A stretch of DNA of 64,000 nucleotides from Labilithrix sp. Lineage in GTDB: Bacteria > Myxococcota_A > Polyangia > Polyangiales > Polyangiaceae. Positions within the stretch are counted from its first letter, which is position 1. The number at the start of each line of letters is the position of its first letter. Below, piece after piece: positions 44,723 to 53,788 of the stretch. The translations under genes were made by a program, and so were the position numbers. Location of the stretch: assembly GCA_019637175.1 (NCBI GenBank), contig JAHBWD010000005.1, positions 158,131 to 222,130 on the forward strand, written 5' to 3'. Below the pieces are notes generated by a model that ran no database searches, had not been told where the DNA came from, and saw only the letters and a program-made list of their open reading frames with translations.

Positions 44723-45634
44723 ATGCCGGCCTCCGCGGGCGACGCTCTCGACGAGGAGAGCGCCTGGGCGTTGCTGCTCGCTCTCGCGCGCCGCGCCGGG
44801 CGCGGAGACCCGATCGTCCGCGACGTCGCCCTTCGCCTTCGCGACGACGGGAGCCTCGAGGAAGACGGCGCGGACGCGTGGATCGTCGCGCGGCCGTCGA
44901 CCGAGCGCGGTTGGTCTCGATACGAAGGAGCGCCGATCGGACGAGAGCTCGAGCTCCTTTTCGATCTCTACATGCCGCTCTGCGTGGGCGCGGATCGCGA
45001 CGCGCTCACCATCGCGCATCTCGCGCAGACCCTCGACGGACGCGTCGCGGTCGCGTCCGGTGAGTCGCAGTTCATCACCGGCGAGGAAGATCTCCTGCAC
45101 TGCCACAGGCTGCGCGCGCTGTGCGACGTCGTCGTCGTGGGCCGTCGCACGGTCGAGGCCGACGATCCGCTGCTCACGACGAGGCGCTGCGCAGGGCCGA
45201 GCCCCGTGCGCGCGGTGATCGATCCCGAGCGGCGCCTCGGCGAGGCGCATCGCGTGTTCCAAGACGACAGCGGCGCGACGCTCTTGCTCTCTGCGACCGG
45301 CGCGGTTCGGAACGGCGCGCGCCACGGCCGCGCCGAGGTGGTCTCGCTCGACGCGATCGACGGGCGGCTCTCCGTGCAGGCGATCGTCGCCGAGCTCCGG
45401 AGGCGCGGGCTTCGCCGCATCTACGTCGAGGGCGGCGGGCTCACCGTCTCGCGCTTCCTCGAGGCAGGAGCGCTCGCGCGCTTGCAGGTGACGGTCGCGC
45501 CGACCGTGTTCGGCTCGGGTCGACCGTCGTTCACGCTGCCCGACGTTCAGGCGCTCTCGCAAGCGGTCAAGCTGCGCTGGCGCCACCTCGCGCTCGGGCG
45601 CGACGTTCTGTTCGACTGCGAGGTGGGGCGTTGA
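44723..45634 (+). CDS. RibD C-terminal (reductase) domain protein
   Basis: 303 aa. After about 85 unrecognised residues comes the RibD_C/dihydrofolate-reductase-like fold: 'QTLDGRVAVASG', 'RALCDVVVVGRRTVEADDP', 'VRAVIDPERRL' and 'RRIYVEGGGLTVSRFLEAG'. No CMP-deaminase domain, so it is a stand-alone pyrimidine reductase homologue, and no other rib gene is near. Such enzymes also reduce pterin-like or antibiotic intermediates. The stop overlaps the glycosyltransferase start (TTGA). Confidence 0.85.
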   Translation: MPASAGDALDEESAWALLLALARRAGRGDPIVRDVALRLRDDGSLEEDGADAWIVARPSTERGWSRYEGAPIGRELELLFDLYMPLCVGADRDALTIAHLAQTLDGRVAVASGESQFITGEEDLLHCHRLRALCDVVVVGRRTVEADDPLLTTRRCAGPSPVRAVIDPERRLGEAHRVFQDDSGATLLLSATGAVRNGARHGRAEVVSLDAIDGRLSVQAIVAELRRRGLRRIYVEGGGLTVSRFLEAGALARLQVTVAPTVFGSGRPSFTLPDVQALSQAVKLRWRHLALGRDVLFDCEVGR

Positions 45635-46554
45635 GGCGACCGTGCCTCTTCGTCGTGCCCGATCCGAAGACGAAGATCTCTGGCGGAAACCTCTACAACG
45701 CGGGGCTCATCACCGCGCTCTGCGCGGCCGGCGTCGACGTGCGCGTGATCGATCGCGACGGAGCGCGCGACGTCGCGCGCGACGACGAGCTCTGCCTCGT
45801 CGACAGCCTGTACCTCGCCGAGCTCCCGCGGTTCGCGCCGTGCTGGCTGCTTGCTCACTACCTGCCCGCGCTCGTCGAGGGGCGCGAGCGTCTCTCCGAC
45901 GTCGAGCGTACGGCGCTCCTTGCGGCCGAGGGGATCGTCGTGCCGAGCGCCTTCATGGCGGATGCGTTCGCGCGGCTCGCGCCCGAGCCTCGACCGGTCG
46001 CGGTGGTCACGCCGGGGCTCGAGCTCGCGCACGACGCGGCCGCGCGCGCACCTCGCGCCGTCGTCGTGGCGAACCTCGTGCCTGGCAAGGGCGTGCTCGA
46101 GCTCTTGCGATCGCTCGGAACTCGGCGCCTCCCGCTCGCGGTCGTCGGCGCGCTCGATCGCGATCCGGTGTACGCGTCCGCATGCCGAGCCGCCGCGCCT
46201 TGGGTCGACTTCCTCGGCGAGCGCACGCACGCCGAGACGCTCGCGACGATCGCCGCCAGCGACTTCTTGATCTCGTCGTCGCGCATGGAGTCGTTCGGTC
46301 TCGCGCTCGCCGAGGCGCGCGCGCTCGGCGTGCCGATCGTCGCGCTCGATCGCGGAAACGCTCGCGCGCACGTCGACGAAGCGTCGGGCGGGAGGCTCGT
46401 CGGATCCGACGAGGCCCTCGCCGACGCGTGCGTTCGCCTCGCGCAGGATCCGTCCGAGCTCGATCGTCGCCGGCGCGCGGCGCGCGCGCAACGAGCTGCG
46501 CCGCGGACGTGGGCCGACGCCGCGCGCGACTTCGCCGCCGCCTTCACGGATTGA
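45631..46554 (+). CDS. GT4-like glycosyltransferase
   Basis: 307 aa. Only a TTG at 45631, overlapping the previous stop (TTGA), gives a start before 'CLFVVPDPKTKISGGNLYNAG', whose core 'SGGNLYN' is the GT-B N-terminal Gly-rich turn. The C-terminal half has 'VVVANLVPGKG' and the E-x7-E motif 'ESFGLALAE' of retaining GT4 enzymes with 'GVPIVALDRG'. Predicted nucleotide-sugar transferase for a lipid or polysaccharide. Ends 11 bp inside the convergent sulfatase-fold gene. Confidence 0.88.
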   Translation: MRRPCLFVVPDPKTKISGGNLYNAGLITALCAAGVDVRVIDRDGARDVARDDELCLVDSLYLAELPRFAPCWLLAHYLPALVEGRERLSDVERTALLAAEGIVVPSAFMADAFARLAPEPRPVAVVTPGLELAHDAAARAPRAVVVANLVPGKGVLELLRSLGTRRLPLAVVGALDRDPVYASACRAAAPWVDFLGERTHAETLATIAASDFLISSSRMESFGLALAEARALGVPIVALDRGNARAHVDEASGGRLVGSDEALADACVRLAQDPSELDRRRRAARAQRAAPRTWADAARDFAAAFTD

Positions 46555-48172
46555 GCCCGCCGACGCTGATCCCCGCAGGAAAGTACTTCGCGAGACCCTT
46601 CGTCTCCGGCGTGCCGTACGCCCCGGCGAGCTCGGTCACGAGGAGCGAGAAGAGCGCCTCGTGCACGAGGGGCGGCGCGCGCCCGGGCTCCGCGTAGAGG
46701 CCTTTCGTGAAGCCACGCTCGGCGAAGCGCTCGACGAACGCATCGTCGCGCGAGATCACGTGGACGGGCGTTTCGAAGGTCGCTTCACCGGGTTGGTTCG
46801 ACTCGAGCCTCGGCTGATGATCGCCCACGACGACGATCACGATCTCCGGCGAGCGCTCGGCCTCGAGGAGCTCGATGAGGACGCGCCACTCGTACTCGAC
46901 GCTGCGCAGGTACCAGAGCCGGAGCTCCGACGCGACGGCGCCTTCGCCGTCGAGCGGCGGCCAGTCGCCTCCTTCGAAGGTAGGGACGGTCTCCGCGCCC
47001 CAGGGAAAGTGCGTCGACACGGCCATGTAGAAGACGTAGCGCGGCTCGGCGAGCGTCGGCAGGAAGCGCGTTCGAAACGTCTCCAGGCTGTACCGATCCG
47101 GAATGCCGCCGAAGCCGTACTGCGGGCCCGTGTACTCGAGGCGAGGGGCGTCGACGCGCAGCTTGTGGGCGTAAGCGTCGTCGTGGCCGAGGCCGGTGCG
47201 CAGCTTCGTGCCCGGCTCGAGGCTGGCGGTGTCGTAGCCCTGCGCGCGGAAGAACCCGACGAGCGTCGGGATGCGATGCGACGCCGTTTCGAACGCCGCG
47301 TAGCTCTCGGGCTCGTCGATGAGGATGCCGGTCTGCATCGTCGAGGTGCTGAGCCACGAGCGCCCTCCGTGCACCGGCGCGGAGCTGTACGCCGTGCGCA
47401 TGTGGTAGCCCGCCGCTCCGAGCCGCGCCTGGACGCGGGCCATGAGCGCGCGGTAGGAGGTCGTCATGTCCCACGTGGCGAGGATCTGGCCGTAGGCCTC
47501 GATCACGAGGAAGTAGAAGCTCGGGCGCTTCGCGAGGCGAACATCCATGAAGGCGTCGTAGCGACCGTCGCGACCTGCGTCGCGAAGCGGGCCGAGCCGC
47601 ACGCGCGCGGCGATCGACGCGCGGTAGTTGTCGACGACGTGTGCGCTCGCGACGCGGATCGGACCGTCGAGATGGATCGACACGACGCCGACGATCGCCC
47701 ACGCGGCGGCGGCGATCGCCAGGCGCCTGGCCGGGACCGACCGCGATCGCCGCTGGAGCGCGGCGAACAGTCGATCGATCGCGATCACGAAGACGATCGC
47801 GGCCGCGAGCGATCCCCAGATGAGCGCGTGCCACCGCCACGTCTTCATCTCGGAGAGGAAGTGCAGGAGATTGATGGCGAAGTGCCAGTCTTCGACGAGC
47901 GCCGGCTCGCGCCGGAAGAAGAACTTGAAGCCGTGCTGATAGAAGAGGAAAAGAAGGAGGAGCGCGTAGAGCGCGACGGCGAACCGGCGCACGACGCGCG
48001 CCGCGCCGGTGCGCGCCGAAGCGACCACCGCGAGCAAGCCGACGCCGAGCTCGAAGGAGTAGAAGAGCGTGCCACGCGCGCCGTTCGACAGGAACACCGA
48101 GGGTAAGGCGAGGATCACGCCCAAGAGCGCCGTGCTCGTCGCCAGCACGACCCCGACGAGAACGGCCCGCAT
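46544..48172 (-). CDS. membrane sulfatase-fold enzyme, LTA-synthase-like
   Basis: 542 aa from ATG 48172, where the first membrane helix begins; a longer version from ATG 48238 has a better ribosome site (GAGGAG) but would overlap the divergent lipoprotein gene by 44 bp. Five membrane helices in the first 200 residues, then an alkaline-phosphatase-superfamily domain: 'FLVIEAYGQ' (Glu, metal), 'GGRSWLSTSTMQTGI' (Ser/Thr nucleophile region), 'STHFPWG' and 'VVVGDHQPRL' (Asp-His). This is the layout of lipoteichoic acid synthase and phosphoglycerol or phosphoethanolamine transferases. Substrate unproven; lipid context supports a phosphoglycerol-type transfer. Confidence 0.85.
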   Translation of the reverse strand: MRAVLVGVVLATSTALLGVILALPSVFLSNGARGTLFYSFELGVGLLAVVASARTGAARVVRRFAVALYALLLLFLFYQHGFKFFFRREPALVEDWHFAINLLHFLSEMKTWRWHALIWGSLAAAIVFVIAIDRLFAALQRRSRSVPARRLAIAAAAWAIVGVVSIHLDGPIRVASAHVVDNYRASIAARVRLGPLRDAGRDGRYDAFMDVRLAKRPSFYFLVIEAYGQILATWDMTTSYRALMARVQARLGAAGYHMRTAYSSAPVHGGRSWLSTSTMQTGILIDEPESYAAFETASHRIPTLVGFFRAQGYDTASLEPGTKLRTGLGHDDAYAHKLRVDAPRLEYTGPQYGFGGIPDRYSLETFRTRFLPTLAEPRYVFYMAVSTHFPWGAETVPTFEGGDWPPLDGEGAVASELRLWYLRSVEYEWRVLIELLEAERSPEIVIVVVGDHQPRLESNQPGEATFETPVHVISRDDAFVERFAERGFTKGLYAEPGRAPPLVHEALFSLLVTELAGAYGTPETKGLAKYFPAGISVGGLNP

Positions 48173-48194
48173 CGCCGTGGTAAGGTAGTCGAAC

Positions 48195-48746
48195 TTGCAC
48201 GCGCGGAACGTCGCAATCGTGGGGTGCATCTTCGCCATCGGTGTCTCCTCGGTGGCCTGCGCGAAGAAACCGCCGCCCGGCGAGCAGGGGCCGCGCAAGC
48301 CGCGCGTGGAGCTCACGATCGTGCTCGCGGCGGGCCGAGGCGGCGCGCCGAGCGGGCCGCACGACGTCGTGACGGTGACGCCCGAAGCGCCGCCGGCGTC
48401 GAGGCAGATGTTCGAGCGGAGCGGCATGCGCGTCGCGGTCGTCGGTCTGCCGTCGGACGGCGATCCCGAGCCGTTCATGAAGACCGCGGTGGCCGAGGCG
48501 GAGGCCGCGGGCTCGAACGCGACCGTGCTCGTGAGCACGCGGTGCCTCGGTGATCTACAGCCGGCGCTCGAGAAGAACGTCGGAGCCTTCTGGACCGTGC
48601 CTCTCGTCGTCGGCGCGCGCTGCGAAGGCGCCGTGAAGCCGAACATCGGCGCGGCGGCGCTGGTCGAGAACGGCGGCGCTTCGAAGGTGCGCGTGACCTT
48701 CGACCGTCATACGCGCGCGTTCCTCAAGGTCGAGCCCCTCCCCTGA
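48195..48746 (+). CDS. small lipoprotein, unknown
   Basis: 183 aa from TTG 48195, the only start giving a charged n-region ('HARNVAIVG'); a GTG at 48219 is the alternative. Lipobox 'SVACA' (Cys22). The domain (about 35-183) is beta-rich with 'VVTVTPEAPPASRQMFERSG' (short motif 'TVTPEAPP') and two Cys. No family recognised. Divergent from the LTA-synthase-like gene (22 bp) and overlapping the convergent next gene by 23 bp. Confidence 0.7.
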   Translation: MHARNVAIVGCIFAIGVSSVACAKKPPPGEQGPRKPRVELTIVLAAGRGGAPSGPHDVVTVTPEAPPASRQMFERSGMRVAVVGLPSDGDPEPFMKTAVAEAEAAGSNATVLVSTRCLGDLQPALEKNVGAFWTVPLVVGARCEGAVKPNIGAAALVENGGASKVRVTFDRHTRAFLKVEPLP

Positions 48747-49398
48747 AGCGCGGGCGCAACGCGCGCGAGCGCCAGATGGAATGGAGGAAGGAGAACGACA
48801 CCAGCGTGGTGCCGAACGCCGCCGCGGTGAGCGCCACTGGCGCCCACGGCACGAACGCGCACGCGAGCGCGATCATGACGACGCCGAAGATCGAACGATA
48901 GAGGCGCGAGGGAGGCGCGTCGCCGAGGGCGGGCGCGAGCGTCGCCGCGAGGACGAACACGTAGCGCCAGAGGCCCGCGACGAGCACCCACGGCCCGAAG
49001 GCGTCGCGCGTGAAGAGCAGGAGCGTGAGCACCATCACCGTCAGCGCGTCGGTCTCCATGTCGAGCGACGCGCCGAACGCGGAGGTCTCTCCGCGCGCGC
49101 GCGCCACGCGGCCGTCGACTCCGTCGAGGACGAGGAGAGACACGACGAGCGCGACGAAGCCCCAGCGCGGCAGCCATCCGAGGTGCCACGGAAGGCCGGC
49201 GACGAGCGCGAGCCGCGCGAGCGTGAGCAGGTTCGCGAAGGCGAGCCCGCCTGCCGCGCGTCGCCATGCGCGCGCCTCCACCGCCTGCGCGAAGAGGCCG
49301 ATCGCCCCGGCGACGCAGCACCACGCGGCCTCGCGCCGAACGATCGCCACCGCGATCGCGGCGAGCATCCAGGCGGCGTACGCGACCGTTCGCATCAT
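48724..49398 (-). CDS. CDP-alcohol phosphatidyltransferase
   Basis: 224 aa. Complete family motif D95-G96-x2-A99-R100-x8-G109-x3-D113-x3-D117; six membrane helices. It transfers a phosphatidyl group from CDP-diacylglycerol (or the CDP-alcohol) to an alcohol such as inositol, glycerol phosphate or a derivative. The start ATG overlaps the YbhN-like stop (ATGA), so both are made together. A tandem ATG (49398/49395) gives two starts three bases apart. Confidence 0.93.
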   Translation of the reverse strand: MMRTVAYAAWMLAAIAVAIVRREAAWCCVAGAIGLFAQAVEARAWRRAAGGLAFANLLTLARLALVAGLPWHLGWLPRWGFVALVVSLLVLDGVDGRVARARGETSAFGASLDMETDALTVMVLTLLLFTRDAFGPWVLVAGLWRYVFVLAATLAPALGDAPPSRLYRSIFGVVMIALACAFVPWAPVALTAAAFGTTLVSFSFLHSIWRSRALRPRFRGGARP

Positions 49399-50348
49399 GC
49401 AGGCTCGCGGCGCGGCAGCAGGAGCACGATCGCGCCCGGCGCGGCCGCGACGAGACTCAAGGCGCCGAACGTGATCGACACGGCGACGCCGCCTTCCGCG
49501 GTGAGGCCCATGAGCGCGAAGAGCCCCGCGGTGACGGCCTCGCGCGGTCCGAGGCCCGCGAACGCCCACGGGAACGTCGTGACGGCGAGCACGAGCGGAA
49601 CGACCTGCACGACCGCGGAGGGGCTCATCGCGATCCCCGCCGCGTAGCCCGCGCAGGCGAACATCGCGAGCAGCGTCGTGACGGCGGCGATCGAGACGGA
49701 GAGCTGAAAGCGCAACGCGCCGCGCTCGACCAGCGCTCCCCGAACGTCGAGCGCGATCCGCGCGAGCCGAGGCGAGCGCCGCGCCAAGCGCCAGCCGAGC
49801 ATCACGAGGAGCGCGAGGGCAGGCAGCGTCGCGGCCCCGAGCAAGAGCGACGCGCGCCCCTCGCGCGCGAACCAGATCGCTCCGCTCGCGACGACGAAGA
49901 ACGCGAGCGCGACGACGCCGGAGAATCGCTCGAGGATCACCGCGCTCGCGGGCGGTCGCCACGACGCGCGCTCGCGGTCGCCGGCGAGACTCTGGCGATG
50001 GCGCGCCGCGCGCACGACGTCTCCCGCGACGCCGACCGGCATGATCTGGTTGAGCAACGTCGAGAGGTAGTAGTCGAGCCACGCGCGACGGAAGGGCAGC
50101 GGCGCGCCGAGGCGTGCGGCGGTGAAGTGCCACCGCCATGCGCACAAGAGGTAGAAGGGCACCGACAGCACGAGGAACAGCGCGACGAAGCGCGCGTCGA
50201 GGTGCGCGAGGCGCTCTCCGAGAGAGCGGAGATCGATCCGAAACGAGACGAGGATCGCGAAGGCCGGCGCGGCGAGCCAGCGAACGACGTCGATCCAGAG
50301 ACGCGGTCGCCTGCTCACGCCGAACCCGCTCCCATCGCCGCGGATCAT
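49395..50348 (-). CDS. YbhN/LPG-synthase-type polytopic membrane protein
   Basis: 317 aa, eight predicted membrane helices. 'LNQIMPVGVAGDVVRAARHRQS' (core 'VGVAGDVVRA') and 'WAFAGLGPREA' are typical of the UPF0104 family, the membrane part of lysylphosphatidylglycerol synthases, which flips lipids. No soluble aminoacyl-transferase domain is attached. Translationally coupled to the CDP-alcohol phosphatidyltransferase, suggesting it moves that enzyme's product across the membrane. Confidence 0.88.
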   Translation of the reverse strand: MIRGDGSGFGVSRRPRLWIDVVRWLAAPAFAILVSFRIDLRSLGERLAHLDARFVALFLVLSVPFYLLCAWRWHFTAARLGAPLPFRRAWLDYYLSTLLNQIMPVGVAGDVVRAARHRQSLAGDRERASWRPPASAVILERFSGVVALAFFVVASGAIWFAREGRASLLLGAATLPALALLVMLGWRLARRSPRLARIALDVRGALVERGALRFQLSVSIAAVTTLLAMFACAGYAAGIAMSPSAVVQVVPLVLAVTTFPWAFAGLGPREAVTAGLFALMGLTAEGGVAVSITFGALSLVAAAPGAIVLLLPRREPA

Positions 50349-50378
50349 AGCGCAGGGGCCGGAAGAGACCGCTTCCGC

Positions 50379-51380
50379 ATGCTATCCTCGCCGCGCGTGC
50401 GGCGAATCGTGGCCATGGCGGCCCCACCGGTCCTGCTCGCGTGGCTCTCCCTCGCCGAGTGGAAGATCATCGAGCGTCTGCTCTACGCGGACGCGGCGAG
50501 CGTCGGCTTCGTCGTCGAGAGCGTGCGCGGCGTGCTCGCGGGGACGCCGGTGTCGAAGAGCTGGGCGCATCGCGTCGTCGCTCCGCTCCTCGTCTCGCTG
50601 TTCGGCGGCGCGAACGAGGCCGCGCTCGAGCGCTTCGCGGCCGGCGCGCTCGTCGCGGCCAACGTACTGCTCTTCTTCTGCCTACGCCGGCGCGGCGTGT
50701 CGCTCGTCGGCGCGGCGCACGGCGTCGTGGCCTTCGGCCTCGCGCGCTTCGTGCTCGCGTACAAGCTCGAGTACCCGTGGGACGGCGTCGATCAGCTCGT
50801 CTTCCTGACGTTCGGCGCGTGGGTCGCGAGGGGAGGGGGCCTGTCGCGCCTCGCGCCCCTCCTCGTGCTCGGCGCGTTCAACCACGAGACCATCCTCTAC
50901 GTGCCGCTCTGGTACGTGCTCGCCGGCGAGCGCAAGCAACGGCTCGCGGCGAGCGGCGTCGCCGCCGCGATGGCGACGGCGATCGCGATCACGCGCGCGG
51001 CGCGTTACGTCGGCCCACCGAACCTCCCGGGACAGGTCTTCGAGCCGCCCACGCCGATCGTCGAGAACCACCTGCACGTCGCGCACAACCTCCGCGAGCT
51101 CTTCGTCCGCGACTGGATCGCCGGGCGCGCACATCTGAGCCTCGCGTTCTTCGGCGCGACCGCGGCGTTCGTCTGGCTCGCGCGGAGGATCGAGACGCGC
51201 GTCGCCGCCGTGTGGTCGCTCGTCGTGCTCGGCACGGTCGTGGCCTTCGGCTACGTGAACGAGACGCGCCACTACCTCTTGCTCGTCGCTTTCTGGATCG
51301 CGTACGCGTGGCGCGATCGAAGCGTCGCCGTGGGACTCGCCACGGAGCGTCGAATGGACAGCACAAAGGTCACGCGATAA
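50379..51380 (+). CDS. polytopic membrane protein, possible glycosyltransferase of GT-C type
   Basis: 333 aa from ATG 50379, divergent from the YbhN-like gene by 30 bp. About eight membrane helices, periplasmic loops with Trp/Tyr-rich 'YKLEYPWDGVDQL', and 'NHETILYVPLWY' near a helix end. The general look is that of GT-C or O-antigen-ligase-like membrane enzymes, but no catalytic Asp motif is certain. Unknown function in a lipid-glycan neighbourhood. Confidence 0.65.
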   Translation: MLSSPRVRRIVAMAAPPVLLAWLSLAEWKIIERLLYADAASVGFVVESVRGVLAGTPVSKSWAHRVVAPLLVSLFGGANEAALERFAAGALVAANVLLFFCLRRRGVSLVGAAHGVVAFGLARFVLAYKLEYPWDGVDQLVFLTFGAWVARGGGLSRLAPLLVLGAFNHETILYVPLWYVLAGERKQRLAASGVAAAMATAIAITRAARYVGPPNLPGQVFEPPTPIVENHLHVAHNLRELFVRDWIAGRAHLSLAFFGATAAFVWLARRIETRVAAVWSLVVLGTVVAFGYVNETRHYLLLVAFWIAYAWRDRSVAVGLATERRMDSTKVTR

Positions 51381-51393
51381 CGTTCTCGAACCG

Positions 51394-52260
51394 ATGTGGA
51401 CGAGCCCGCTCTGCGCGCTGCTCTTGCAGAGCGCGCTCGCAGGGGTCGCGGCGCTCCTCGCGCGGCGCGCCAAGCCCGTCGCGCTCGCGCTCGGCGCCGC
51501 AGCGTTCTTGGGGGCTCCGTGGCTCGCAGGGTCGATCCCGCTGCTCCGCGGGCTCTCTGCCCTCGTCGGGGGGATCGGACTGCTGCGCGTGATCGACGTC
51601 GTGCGCACGAACGAGCCGTGGAGCGCGTGGCGTCGCGTCCTCCACGTCGCGAGCTTCGTCGACAGTCGCACGCTTCGCCGCGCGCGCGCGCACCTCGAAG
51701 GGCGCGCGCTCGGACGCGCGGTGCTCTGGGCCGCTCTTGCCGCGGCCGGGTTCCACGTCGCGCACGCCCCGCAGCACCTCCTGCGGTGGGGCGGCGGGCT
51801 CGTGTTCGCGTACGCGACCATCGAGGCCGGGTACGCGCTCATCGGCGCTGCGTATCGTGCGCTCGGCTTCGTGGCTCCGCCGCTGCATGTCTGGCCCGTC
51901 GCGTCACTGTCGGTCGGCGAGCTCTGGGGAACGCGATGGGCTCGCCCCGTGAGCGCGTGGCTGCGGGAGAACTGTTTTCGCCCGCTCGCGCGGCGTGGCC
52001 ATCCGATGCTGGGCCTGCTGCTCGGGTTCGTCGCCAGCGCGGGCGGGCACGCGTATCCCGTTCGCGTCGCGCTCGATCTGCCGATGGCGGCGATGATGTT
52101 CGCGTTCTTCCTCGTGCAGGGCGTCTTCGTGCTCCTCGAGAGCCGACTCGGCGCGTCCCGCTGGCCGCGCCCGGCCCGTCGCGCCTGGACGGTCACGGTC
52201 ATGATCGCGTCGTCGCCGCTCTTCGTGGAGCCCGCGTTGCGTGTGGTCGGGTGTCCGTGA
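51394..52260 (+). CDS. wax-synthase-like membrane O-acyltransferase
   Basis: 288 aa, 13 bp after the previous gene. Seven or eight membrane helices; 'GELWGTRWARPVSAWLRENCF' (core 'LWGTRW') followed by 'GFVASAGGHAYPV' matches the membrane-bound acyltransferase (MBOAT_2/wax synthase) active-site helix with an invariant His. It would transfer a fatty acyl group to an alcohol or sugar; with the upstream lipid genes, modification of a glycolipid is likely. Confidence 0.75.
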   Translation: MWTSPLCALLLQSALAGVAALLARRAKPVALALGAAAFLGAPWLAGSIPLLRGLSALVGGIGLLRVIDVVRTNEPWSAWRRVLHVASFVDSRTLRRARAHLEGRALGRAVLWAALAAAGFHVAHAPQHLLRWGGGLVFAYATIEAGYALIGAAYRALGFVAPPLHVWPVASLSVGELWGTRWARPVSAWLRENCFRPLARRGHPMLGLLLGFVASAGGHAYPVRVALDLPMAAMMFAFFLVQGVFVLLESRLGASRWPRPARRAWTVTVMIASSPLFVEPALRVVGCP

Positions 52261-52297
52261 CGTCCGGAGGGTGAACTCCGGGGACGGCGAGCGTACG

Positions 52298-53788
52298 ATG
52301 ACGGGCTTGCAGCACGATCCCTACAATCATCCGCGCGGAGCGCCGCCCCCGTGGCCGCAGCCCGGCGCGATGCCGCACGCGCCGCCGAAGTCGAACGCCG
52401 GCCTGATCATCGGGCTCGTCGTCGGCGCCGTCTTCCTGTTCATGATGTTCGCGGGCGGCGTCGGCGTCGCGCTCTTCATGCGCGCGAAGACGAAGGCGAA
52501 GGCGCTCGCGCCGAGCGCCACGAAGACGGTCTGGAGCGACGCGACGTCGCCGATCCCGGTGACGAGCGACGACCCGATGCGCGGCGAGCGCGACGCCCTC
52601 GTCACGATCGTCGTCTTCTCCGACTTCCAGTGCCCGTTCTGCGGGCGGCTCGGGCCGACGCTCGACACCGTGCGCGCCCGCTACGGGAGCGAAGTTCGCG
52701 TCATCTGGAAGAACCAGCCGCTCCCGTTCCACGTGAACGCGAAGCCGGCGGCCGAAGCGGCGCAGGGCGTCTTCGAGCTCAAGGGCAGCGACGCGTTCTG
52801 GCGTTTCCACGATCAGTGCTTCGCGAATCAATCGGCGCTCTCCCAGACCAACTACGAGGCGTGGGCGCAGCTCGAAGGCGTCGACGTCGCGACGTTCTCG
52901 CGAGGGCTCGCGTCGCATCGCTGGCGGCCGAAGGTCGACGAAGACGCGCGCCTCGCCAACGACGTCGGCGCGCGGGGCACGCCGACGTCGTTCATCAACG
53001 GCATCAAGCTCGCGGGCGCGCAGCCCGTCAGCGCCTTCGAGAGGGCGATCGACGGCGAGCTCGTGAAGGCGCGCTCGCTCGTGGCGGCGGGCACGCCCCG
53101 CGATCGCGTCTACGTCGAGCGCTCGCGCGTCAACTTCAACGCGCCTGCGCTCGGCGACACGCCCGCGGAGCCGGCGGTCGACGCGGACGCGAACAAGATC
53201 TTCCCCGTTCCGGTCGGCGCGAGCCCGGTGCGCGGCCCTGCGACCGCGCTCGTCACCGTCATCGAGTTCGGCGACTACCAGTGCCCGTTCTGCAAGCGCG
53301 CCGAAGTGTCGATGGATCGCCTCCGCACCGAGTATCCGGCCGACGTTCGCTTCGTCTTCAAGCAGCAGCCGCTGGCCTTTCACCCGCGCGCCGAGCCGGC
53401 CGCGCAGCTCGCGCTCGAGGCGCGCGCGCAGCGCGGCGACGCCGCGTACTTCATCGCCCACGACAAGCTCTTCGCGTCGCAGCCGGCGCTCGAGAGCTCG
53501 GACCTGCTCGGGATCGCGCGCAGCATGGGCCTCGACGAAGGCCGCGTGTCGACGGCGATCCTCACGAAGAAGCACAAGTCGACGATCGACGCCGAGTCGA
53601 AGCTGGCGAACGGCTTCGGCGCCACGGGCACGCCCACGTTCTTCATCAACGGGCGCAAGCTCACGGGCGCGCAGCCCTACGAGAGGTTCAAGGCGATCGT
53701 CGACGAGGAAATCCCGAAGGCGCGCGCGAAGCTCGCCTCCGGGACGCCCCGCAGCAGCCTGTACGACGAGATCGTCGGGCTGCGCTGA
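52298..53788 (+). CDS. membrane-anchored protein with two DsbA-like thioredoxin domains
   Basis: 496 aa from ATG 52298. A Pro-rich cytoplasmic head (about 1-30) precedes one membrane helix (about 35-58). Two DsbA/thioredoxin-fold domains follow (about 85-275 and 305-490), each with CPFC active site (Cys112/115 and Cys329/332) and a cis-Pro 'TGTPTFFING' or 'RGTPTSFING'. Periplasmic disulfide oxidoreductase; single-domain DsbA is usual, so the tandem copy in one chain is notable. The many exported Cys-rich proteins around it are plausible substrates. Stop codons of this gene and the next abut (TGATCA). Confidence 0.9.
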   Translation: MTGLQHDPYNHPRGAPPPWPQPGAMPHAPPKSNAGLIIGLVVGAVFLFMMFAGGVGVALFMRAKTKAKALAPSATKTVWSDATSPIPVTSDDPMRGERDALVTIVVFSDFQCPFCGRLGPTLDTVRARYGSEVRVIWKNQPLPFHVNAKPAAEAAQGVFELKGSDAFWRFHDQCFANQSALSQTNYEAWAQLEGVDVATFSRGLASHRWRPKVDEDARLANDVGARGTPTSFINGIKLAGAQPVSAFERAIDGELVKARSLVAAGTPRDRVYVERSRVNFNAPALGDTPAEPAVDADANKIFPVPVGASPVRGPATALVTVIEFGDYQCPFCKRAEVSMDRLRTEYPADVRFVFKQQPLAFHPRAEPAAQLALEARAQRGDAAYFIAHDKLFASQPALESSDLLGIARSMGLDEGRVSTAILTKKHKSTIDAESKLANGFGATGTPTFFINGRKLTGAQPYERFKAIVDEEIPKARAKLASGTPRSSLYDEIVGLR

